Assembly (NCBI RefSeq): GCF_003711225.1
Contig: NZ_CP031030.1
Location: 3,968,001-4,032,000, forward strand
DNA length: 64,000 nt
Direction: 5' to 3'
From: Runella sp. SP2
GTDB lineage: Bacteria; Bacteroidota; Bacteroidia; Cytophagales; Spirosomataceae
Position 1 is the first letter of the stretch; each line of letters begins with the position of its first letter. The position numbers and the translations under genes are program-made. The notes beneath the pieces were generated by a model that was not told where the DNA came from, did no database searches, and worked only from the letters and a program-made list of their open reading frames with translations. Shown piece by piece: positions 1 through 10,400 of the stretch.

Positions 1-1313
1 GCGTTGTTTGGATTGCACCGTAAAGCAATCTGAAACGTAGAGTTTGCTTGTTCCCAGCGGTATTCATCTCGGTAAACGGCGGCTAATAATCCGTACGCTT
101 GGGCATTGTCAGCATCTAGTCGAATGGACTTTAGTACTTCTCGCTCGGTCATTCTAAAACTTGAGTCGAGGTCAATGTGGCTCAAATTTCCCAAGCTAAA
201 ATACGCACTCGCTTTACAAGCGTAGGCATCCGAAAAATTTGAATCCAAGGCGATTGCTCTGTCAAATTTTGTGATGCTTGCCAAGAGTTTCTCTTTGGTT
301 CGAGTCGCCAGCAATTGTTTTCCCTGCAAATATTCATTGTAGGCTTGTGGGTTATCGGTTGGCATCTGGTTTGACTTGGCAGCCAGTGATTGTGAAGGCT
401 TTAACTGAAATCGTTTAGTGATGTCTTGGGCTATTTTATTAATCAAGTCAATAATTTCGCTCGCTTTACCTTCGTACTGTCTTATCCATACCACCCGATC
501 TTCCGATGCTTTTACCAGCTCCATCGTTATCCGCACACGCGCTCCATTGTGGGTTGTCGTCCCGCCCAAAACATAGGCTACGCGCAGTTCAGAAGCGATT
601 TGAGGAACTGTTTTTTTTGACTCTCTAAAGAGCTCTGATGAATTTTTAGAAATAACTTTTAGGTGCCTTAGGGTGGCCAATGAGCCATGGATTTGATCAG
701 TTACGCCCTCAGCTAACAACACCGCCTCAGAATTCCCGTTGCTTTTGAAAGGCAAAACCGCAATGGAATTTTCTGATTCGCTGAATGCCCCGCTCCCTTT
801 AATAATCCAAAACCCCACTGCTACGAGCACAATCACCAGCAAAGCCAACGCCATATACTTGTATTTACCTTGCTTATTTGCAACAGGTAACGCACCCTCA
901 ACCACCTCCTCAACATCCTGACTATTAGACACTTGAACAACCTCTAACTCCTCAGGCGAAGTTTCCTCAAAGGATTCTTTTTCTCTATTTTTACGGTATT
1001 CGGAGGGAGAAACGCCAAATTCTTCAGTAAAATACTTGGTAAAAGTTTGGGGGCTATCCAAGCCGATTTCGTATGCCACTTCGGCTATTTTGTGGTCGGT
1101 AGTTTCAATTAATTCTTTCCCTTTCAACAAACGCCGACGACGGATATAACGCGAAATAGAGAGGTCTGTCTCCTCTTTTACGAGCCGAAACAACTGAGAA
1201 CGGCTCATTCCTAGTTCAAGGCATATATCATCAATAGAGTAATCACGGTTTAGAATATTTTTATCTATGAGTTGATTAAGTTGTTCAATAAAGTTTTTAT
1301 CCGTTGGGTACAT
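1..1313 (-). CDS. Transmembrane AraC-type regulator with TolB-like and TPR domains (partial)
   Basis: The gene starts at the ATG at 1311-1313 and runs off the left edge of the window; about 437 codons are visible without a stop. Residues 10-105 form an AraC-type DNA-binding domain (double helix-turn-helix, ending in a SPSEYRKNR signature). A single membrane segment lies at about 153-171, then a TolB/FlgO-like domain starts with SIAVLPFKS, and TPR-like helices follow (TKEKLLASITKFDRAIALD). The expected topology puts DNA binding in the cytoplasm and the TolB/TPR part outside the membrane, so the protein may sense something in the envelope. It is a clear paralogue of the regulator at 20552-22468. 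It lies downstream of the giant surface gene on the same strand, behind that gene's terminator. The ligand and targets cannot be read from the sequence. Confidence 0.88.
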   Translation of the reverse strand, partial: MYPTDKNFIEQLNQLIDKNILNRDYSIDDICLELGMSRSQLFRLVKEETDLSISRYIRRRRLLKGKELIETTDHKIAEVAYEIGLDSPQTFTKYFTEEFGVSPSEYRKNREKESFEETSPEELEVVQVSNSQDVEEVVEGALPVANKQGKYKYMALALLVIVLVAVGFWIIKGSGAFSESENSIAVLPFKSNGNSEAVLLAEGVTDQIHGSLATLRHLKVISKNSSELFRESKKTVPQIASELRVAYVLGGTTTHNGARVRITMELVKASEDRVVWIRQYEGKASEIIDLINKIAQDITKRFQLKPSQSLAAKSNQMPTDNPQAYNEYLQGKQLLATRTKEKLLASITKFDRAIALDSNFSDAYACKASAYFSLGNLSHIDLDSSFRMTEREVLKSIRLDADNAQAYGLLAAVYRDEYRWEQANSTFQIALRCNPNN

Positions 1314-1358
1314 TTTTCAATCCTATCAAATCGGATTGCAAGTTAAGGCAAATAACTG

Positions 1359-1394
1359 AAAAATCCTGTTACCAAAATTGATAACAGGATTTTT
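1359..1394 (-). terminator. Rho-independent terminator of the 3832-aa surface protein gene
   Basis: A perfect 13-bp stem (1359-1371 paired with 1382-1394, core TCCTGTTA/TAACAGGA) with a 10-nt loop lies 26 nt beyond the stop codon of the giant gene. On the minus strand the stem ends in a run of T. It should end that transcript before the downstream AraC gene. Confidence 0.8.
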
Positions 1395-1419
1395 AGGTAT
1401 ATCCTCAAGTGATGCTATA

Positions 1420-4400
1420 TTAATGCACCTTCACCACCTTCAACGTTGCTTGTTTTTCAGAAGTCGTCACCTTCAAGAAATACATCCCCGTCGGCAATTC
1501 ACTCACGCCAAATTCTTCTTGGTGCGTGTTCGTTTCGGGCACAAATTGGCGACTCAAAACTTCACGCCCCGCTGCGTCCGTCAAAGACGCTTGCACCACT
1601 TGCCATTTGCTCTCTTGCACTTTGAGACGGAGCGTATGCGTAACAGGGTTGGGCATTACATTGGCGAATACTCCGTTATCTGTTATCTGTTTTCCGTTAT
1701 CCGCCCATTGCTCCTTGCCCTTTACCACTTGCCCACTGCCATTTGCCCCTTCTCTCGCTGCTCCTACACCTACCCCGTCTTTCGACTGGATTCTGAACCA
1801 ATATTCTTGGTAAGCCAACACGTTGCCTTGCGGTTTCCGCGTTGAAGGATAAATGCTACCCCAACCCTTTTGGTCCCAATATCGAATCCCTAACTTGTAT
1901 AAACCTTTGGGTAAACCTGCATCGTACGAATTCCCGCCCGCACCGTTGTCTTGGTAAAAGCCGTACGCGGGATGGTTTTGAGCATATAATTCCGTCCAGC
2001 CTTCGCGGTTAGCGTACATAAAATACGGCGCGTTGTTCTCGTGCGTATTGAACGAACGTATCACCCCCATCTCGGGCGTCGCCAACATGTCGAACGTCAA
2101 TGAGCCATCGGTGCTTAATCCGCAGGCTTCTACATTAATCGTCCAATAGCGTGGAGCTTGTTTGTTAGCGTTTTCTACGTAATACAAAGTCGGATTTACC
2201 TGCGTACTTTGCTCCAATTCGGGGCCACCATCTCGGGTGATGAACTGGCTCGACCACGCCGAACGGTCGTTTACTTTTACCGCCGATTTACTTTCACCAA
2301 TGTTAATCAACGTTACCACAAACGCATTCCAGTACACATCCTTGCGAACACTTTCCGCGCTCTGACAGCCACCTTCAAAAAGACACTTTGCCCAGTAACT
2401 CTGCTTCGTCACGTTGCTGAACGACACTTCAAAACTTGACGCTGTTACACCTGTATTCCAGAAGGTTTGACTGCCTGCGGGGCAGTTGGCCGAGATTTTT
2501 ACCGTTGTTCCCGTACAAACGATGTCTTGCGAAGCCGTAATTGCAGGGGCTACCCCAACAGGTATTACGTTGTAAATCACCACGTTGCTCTTTTCACTTA
2601 AACAACCGCCTCCCGCTTGGCAACGAGCGTAGTACGATGTCGTTTCCGTCGGTGTTTGATTCGGCAAACTTGGCAGAGCCACGTTCGTGACGGCATTGTA
2701 CCAAATCGTTGTCAACGCACCGCAATTTGTTATCCCGCTAAACGTCACGGGACTGCCGCAACCGCTCGTCACGTTCAAACTCGCCACGGGGGCCACCAAC
2801 GAACTACTTACGATTCGCAAACGCATCACCCCCGATTCGGTCTCCACACAGGAAACCGTCCCATCCGACTTGCGGCAACGTACGCGGTAATTGTGGTATT
2901 GTCCATCTACCAACTGCACTGGAAGCGTGCTGCTGTACTCGGCTCCATCCACCGAATAAAGAAAAACTTCTCCCACACCACAGGTCGCATTAAAAGTTAT
3001 CGCATTGCCTTCAATATTACATACTTCTTTGGTTTCTCCCGCATTTACACTCACCCCGTCAGCAACTAGCGACACATTCTGTGGCGTCGATGCACGATAA
3101 TTAATCGTCAATTCAATCGGATTCGTGTACGTCACGGGACAACTCGCGTCGCAAGCCGCTTGGTAGCGGTGGGGTTGGTTATTGGACGATTGGGAAACTG
3201 GGGCATTGGCTGACCATGCGCTCCAAGCTCCACTTCCCACTTGCACTCGCCAAACGGGATTGCCCGAAACACACAAACCCGAAACCGTAAACTGTAAACC
3301 GTTCACTGGATTCGCATCTGTGTCGCAAAAAACTTGGCTGTTGCCTTCGTTTAAGGTTTGTTGCAAAGTAGTCAGCATAATCGTAGGTTTACTTTGGACT
3401 TGTACCGTCGCCAAAGTTGAAGTTGCTTGAGAACACGTTCCATTTTTTACAATGGCGCGGTAGTACGTCGTTTGCGTTAAATTGCTAGCGGTCAACTCCG
3501 TCGTCGTGTTTGAAATATCCACCGCACTGCTAAAATCTGAACTCAAAGACGATTGCCATTTTTGAACATTGCCCACCTGACCCGACAAAGTCAATGTGGT
3601 ACTATTTGTCCCCGAACACACCGTCGCCGAACCTAAAATGCTGCCTCCCACGCTCACGGGATCAACCGTTACCGTCGCCGAAACTGAATTTGCTTGCGAA
3701 CATACCCCGCTTTTTACCACCGCGCGGTAGTACGTCGTTTGCGTTAAATTGCTCGCGGTCAACTCTGTCGTCGTGTTTGAAATATCCGTCGCGCTGCTAA
3801 AATCTGAACTCAACGATGATTGCCATTTTTGAACATTACCCACTTGACCCGACAAAGTCAAGGTGGTGCTGTTCGTTCCCGAACACACCGTCGCCGAACC
3901 TGAAATGCTGCCACCCACGCTCACGGGGTCAACCGTCACCGTTGCCGAAACTGAATTTGCTTGCGAACATACCCCGCTTTTCACCACCGTGCGGTAATAG
4001 GTCGTTTGCGTTAAATTGCTAGCGGTCAACTCCGTCGTCGTGTTTGATATATCCACCGCGCTGCTAAAATCTGAACTCAAAGATGATTGCCATTTTTGAA
4101 CATTCCCTACTTGACCTGACAACGTCAATGTGGTGCTGTTCGTCCCCGAACACACCGTCGCTGAACCTGAAATGCTGCCACCCACGCTCACGGGATCAAC
4201 CGTCACCGTTGCCGAAGCTGAATTTGCTTGCGAACATACCCCGCTTTTTACCACCGCGCGGTAGTACGTCGTTTGCGTTAAATTGCTCGCGGTCAACTCC
4301 GTCGTCGTGTTTGAAATATCCACCGCGCCGCTAAAATCTGAACTCAACGACGATTGCCATTTTTGAACATTGCCTACTTGACCTGACAAAGTCAATGTGG

Positions 4401-7400
4401 TGCTGTTCGTCCCCGAACACACCGTCGCTGAACCTGAAACGCTACCGCCTACGCTTACCGAGTTGACCGTCACCGTTGCCGAAGTTGAAGTTGCTTCCGA
4501 ACATACCCCGCTTTTCACCACTACACGGTAATAGGTCGTTTGCGTTAAATTGCTAGCGGTCAACTCCGTCGTCGTGTTTGATATATCCACCGCCCCGCTA
4601 AAATCTGAACTCAAAGATGATTGCCATTTTTGAACATTGCCTACTTGACCTGACAAAGTCAATGTGGTGCTGTTCGTCCCCGAACACACCGTCGCCGAAC
4701 CTGAAATGCTGCCACCTACGCTCACGGGGTCAACCGTCACCGTCGCCGAAACTGAATTTGCTTGCGAACATACCCCGCTCTTGACAATGGCGCGGTAGTA
4801 CGTCGTTTGCGTTAAGTTGCTCGCGGTCAACTCCGTCGTCGTGTTTGATATATCCGTCGCCCCGCTAAAATCTGAACTCAAAGATGATTGCCATTTTTGA
4901 ACATTGCCTACTTGACCCAACAACGTTAATGTGGTACTGTTTGTCCCCGAACACACCGTGGCCGAACCTGAAATGCCACCACCCACGCTCACGGGATCAA
5001 CCGTCACCGTCGCCGAAACTGAATTTGCTTGCGAACATACCCCGCTTTTCACCACCGCACGGTAATAGGTCGTTTGCGTTAAATTGCTCGCGGTCAATTC
5101 TGTCGTCGTGTTTGATATATCCACCGCCCCGCTAAAATCTGAACTCAAAGATGATTGCCATTTTTGAACATTGCCTACTTGACCTGATAAAGTCAAGGTG
5201 GTGCTGTTTGTTCCCGAACAAACCGTCGCTGAACCTGAAACGCTACCGCCCACGCTCACGGGCTCAACCGTCACCGTCGCCGAAACTGAATTTGCTTGCG
5301 AACATACCCCGCTTTTCACCACCGAACGGTAATAGGTCGTTTGCGTTAAATTGCTCGCGGTCAACTCTGTCGTCGTATTGGAAATATCCACCGCCCCGCT
5401 AAAATCTGAACTCAACGACGATTGCCATTTTTGAACATTGCCCACTTGACCCGACAAAGTCAATGTGGTGCTGTTCGTCCCCGAACACACCGTCGCTGAA
5501 CCTGAAACGCTACCGCCCACGCTCACGGGGTCAACCGTCACCGTTGCCGAAGCTGAATTTGCTTGCGAACAAACACCGCTTTTCACCACCGCACGGTAAT
5601 AGGTCGTTTGCGTTAAATTGCTCGCGGTCAACTCTGTCGTCGTATTTGAAATATCCGTCGCGCTGCTAAAATCTGAACTCAAAGATGATTGCCATTTTTG
5701 AACATTGCCTACTTGACCTGATAAAGTCAATGTGGTGCTGTTTGTTCCCAAACACACCGTCGCTGAACCTGAAATGCTGCCTCCCACGCTCACGGGATCA
5801 ACTGTCACAGTGCCTTGAATAATATCTGACTCACAAGTAGTCGTTGAATTTTTCACCGTGAGCGTAAAAGGAAGGGAACTCCCCGAAGCAGGGCTACTCA
5901 ACTGCACCGTGATTGGGTTCGTTAAATCACCGTCACTCACCGTAGTAATGCCCGTTCCCGTAATAGAATATTTACTAGGCGAGCCTGTCGGATTGCTGTA
6001 AGGAATCGTAAAACTCGTGGCATCAGCGCAGATAACAGGAATGGCCCCCGGCGTCAGGCTTGGCTTGGCAGGGTCTTCAAGGCTCGCCGTAACCGCATTA
6101 CTTACGCAGACTCCGTACGTCGCTACAATCTCCGTATAATTTCCCGCCCCCAAACCCGTCAAGGTAATCACTCCGCTGCCATTGGAAGCAAAGTCAGCCG
6201 CTGAAACCGCCACATTGTTCTTCTTGTACGTAACCGAATAGGTCGTATTGTTCAAAAATCCACTCAACGTAATGCTACCCTCAGCACCTCCGCAGGTCGT
6301 AGGATTCGACGTTCCCACCGTCGGCGTAATGGCAGTTGGTGGAGCTGATTGGTACTCATACGCACCTATGTCCACCCTTCCGTTGTTGTAAAACCGTGGA
6401 TTGCCGCCCAAGTCTAAACTACCCACCGTAGCTGAAGTAGTAGCAGGATCTCCTGCATTAATGGCAGGCGAGCAAGCTTGAAGCTGAAAGTTGCCGTCTG
6501 CTACGTTCACGAAGAGAGGGTTAGCATTGCCATTTCCACTAGGGCAGTTGTTACATAGATCGTACCCACCCTCTACAATACTATTACTGATGCTGGCATT
6601 GGCATTGTAAAAACTAAGCGAACTCCCCAAAAAAACACAATTGGAAATGTTAATAGCTATATTGCAGTGGATGCTTTTTGGTGAATTACCCGAAAAAGTA
6701 CAGTTGGTCAGGGTCATGGATTTGAGCTGGCTAAATAAGCCCCCTCCACCTGCGAAATACGTAGAATTATTATGGATAAAAAGACAATTAGTTACAATGG
6801 GCACACCGCCAAAAGCATTTGCCATCCCTCCCCCATAATACGATGTATTGTAGGATAAAGTGCAATTCGTGACAACAGGGGAAGAATTATTACAAGCCAA
6901 ACCACCGCCAAAATAGGTACTTGAATTTCTGGTGAGTAAACAATTAGTGATAATCGGAGAACTGTTATTCACATATATACCTGCCCCATAATCTGCGCCA
7001 GCCGCACCAGTCACCGAGAAACCATCAAGAATAGCCGTAGCATTTAAACCAGAACCAACAACTACTACAATATAGCTGTTGTCAGAATCCTCAGCCGCTC
7101 CAATGTCTCCACTCAAAATCGTAGGATTCGTATTCCAATTTCGATTGGCCATTGTGCCTGTTCCATCATTAGGAAAGCCTCCATAAATTGCCACGCCGTT
7201 GACCATTGAGAAAGAAATACCACGATCAGTACCAGAGGTAGGTTTATACGTCCCCGCCGCGACCCAGATTTGAGTTACGCACGAAGGATAATTCCGAGCC
7301 AAAGTGAGTGCCGATTGTAAATCCGTGTAAGCATTGGCCCACGAACTCCCATTATTGCTACCTCCCGAAGCCGAAGCATTGACGTAAACAATTCCTCCAG

Positions 7401-10400
7401 CAATGTTATTACAAGCCGAGCAAACATCATACGTCGTTTGGTACTCATACGCCCCCATGTCCGTATTGCTCACTCCCGTCGCATTAAACGGGCGCGCATT
7501 ACTCCCAAAATCACTGGCTGGAGCATTAGTATTCGTACCCGCATCTATTGCGGGTGAACATTGCTGCAAGCGAAAATCTCCCCCTGCCGCATTCTCAAAA
7601 CGGGGGTCACTGCTTATATTCCCTGTTCCATCCACACCACCCTGTACGTTCGAATACGTTACCGTTCCACCCGACACTCCTCCTGAATTTCCCCAAACAA
7701 TACTGTTACTAATGGAAGTAGCTGACTTCTCGTTGATAATAGTCGTCGAACTTGTATTACCATAAAAAGTGCAGTTTACTACCTGCACCATATCCGTACC
7801 TCCCCCATTGGAAATACCCGACCCTGCAGTCGTTGCCGTGTTGTTGAAAAACAAACAGTTCGTAATGTTTGATGAGGAGTTATCATTGAATATCCCACCG
7901 CCAGACGTCGCATAATTGTTACGAAACACGCAGTTTTGAACTTTTGGAGAAGCATACGCATTCCACATGCCGCCCCCCAAATTAAACGGAAAATCGCCAG
8001 TAGCATACCCTTTTTCAACAATAAATCCATCCAATATCGCCGTATTGTTCAACGGAGCACCCGACGTAAATGTATTGTTGATTACTCGATAGCTGTTGTC
8101 GGTATCTATTCCTGTATCACCAATATTTCCACTCAAAAGCGTGGGGTTATTGCGCCAATTTCGAGCGGAAAGCTGGGTCTCTGTACCAATAAAACCTCCA
8201 TAAATAGCCACCCCACTGACCATCGAGAAAGAAATACCACGATCCGTACCCGAAGTAGGTTTATACGTCCCCGCCGCGACCCAGATTTGAGTTACGCAAG
8301 AAGGATTGGCACGAGCCACGCTAAGCGCCGATTGTAAATCCGTGTAAGCATCCGCCCATGAACGGCCGTTGTTGCCCCCAGAGGCCGACGCATTGACATA
8401 GACAATACCATTATTACTGATACAAGCGCACACATCATAGGTAGATTGATACTCGTAGGCGCCTATATCCACAGTGCCACCACCCGAAACAGCATCCACA
8501 CGGTTGTTGCCATCTAAATCAGTCGTTGGGGCATCGGTAGAAGTCCCCGCATCTATCGCGGGTGAGCATTGTTGTAGGCGAAAATTGCCGTTGGCGGCAT
8601 CGACAAAGAGGGGATTGGCATTGATATTTCCTGTACCTGTGTAACCACCTTGAACGATAGAATAATTAATTGAGATAGTGCCAGTACCTGCTATTTCATT
8701 GCTATTATCCCAAAAAATAGAGTTAGAAACAAATGTTGAGGTATTTGAGGAATGGTAAATTCCGTTACCACCATTCGAGGCTGAGTTGTTATAAAAACTA
8801 CAGTTGAAAATAATAGGGTTAGTAGAACCATTTAAACTAATAGCGATGGCTCCCCCACGACCACTGGTAGAATTACCCAAAAAAATGCAGTTGGTAAAAC
8901 GTGGAGCTCCTCCTCCGATATGTATCGCACCACCAGCAAAGCCCGAACTATTAGGAGCGGAGTTACTTATGAATTGGCAATTGCTAAACGTACCTGACGC
9001 TCTAGTAAAAAGAACCGCACCACCAGCACTTCCACCATTCATAGCAATGTTATTTGTAAAGTTACAATGGGTTACTGTCGGGTTCGAAGAATTTAGGTTA
9101 GCCATTCCTCCTCCATTACTAGCCCTGTTATTAGTAAAGATACAATTAGTTACCGTGGGAGAAGCATTTTCATTTACCATAGCGCCATACCCGTTTAAGA
9201 ATGTGACTCCATTAGTCTTTGTGAGAGTAAAACCATCAAGCACCGCAGAATTATTGAGTCCAACGTTGAAAAAAATATTATTTGAATTATCACTATCATC
9301 ATTCGGCGTACCAATGTCACCACTTAAAATTGTAGGATTCGTATTCCAATTTCGATTGGCCATTGTACCAGAACCATCATTGGGAAAACCGCCATAAATA
9401 GCCACGCCGTTGACCATCGATAAGGAAGCTGCTCGATCCGTACCTGATGTAGGTTTATAAGTCCCCGCTGCCACCCAAATTTGAGATACGCACGAAGGAT
9501 AGGTACGGGCTAAAGTAAGCGCCGATTGTAGGTCTGTAAAAGCATTGGCCCAAGAGCCACCAAGATTATTGCCAGAAGCTGAAGCATTAACGTAAACAAT
9601 TCCTCCAGCAATGTTATTACAAACCGTACAAGCCTCGTACGTAGATTGGTACTCATACGCGCCTATATCCACAGTGCCACCACCCGAAACAGCATCCACG
9701 CGATTGTTCCCATCAAGGTCAGTCGTTTGGGCATCCATAGAGGCTCCCGCGTCTATTGCAGGAGAACATTGCTGCAAGCGAAAGTTACCGTTAGCAGCAT
9801 CTACAAAGAGGGGATTGGCATCAAGCACGCCGTTGTTTATGATATTATTTGAACTGATATCCACAATAGCGCCCGTACCTCCCTGCAAAAGCGTGTAATG
9901 AAGTAGTAGGGTGGCTGTGGAATTACCAACGCTTATCTGATTACCGCCTGAACGGGCGGCATTGTCCCATAGAATACAGTTACTTAAAGTGAGAATAGAG
10001 GAGCCTGCATTAGCCCCGGCATGGATTGCGCCGCCATTTACCAAGGCTTTATTCTGGCTGAAGGTACAATTATTCATGGTAATCGTTACGTTGTTAAAAC
10101 AGAACATTGCTCCGCCGAACAAAGCCTGATTTTGGTAGAAAAGGCAGTGGGTAAAAGTAGGATTACAAGTACCATTTTCTCCGTAGTTCGCTACCGCTGC
10201 TCCTCCAAATTCAGCTATATTATGCCGAAACACGCAGTTAACAAAAACTGGATTACAAATGCCATTGCTCCCATCGTTAAGGACCCCACCGCCCCACGGA
10301 GAGTTATTGTTATTCCCCCCCGATACGATGAAGCCATCTAAGCGGGCGGTATTGTCGGTGGTGTTGCCGTTGCGGATAATGATGTAGCTATTGTCGGAAA

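Noticed and set aside
3594-5669. Series of 68-83-residue plus-strand ORFs at 267-bp steps
   Set aside because: They are antisense shadows of the nine Ig-like repeats; their similarity to each other comes from the repeat DNA.
3400-5805. Possible CRISPR-like array because of regular repeats
   Set aside because: The 267-bp units are coding and contiguous, without spacers, and no cas genes are present.
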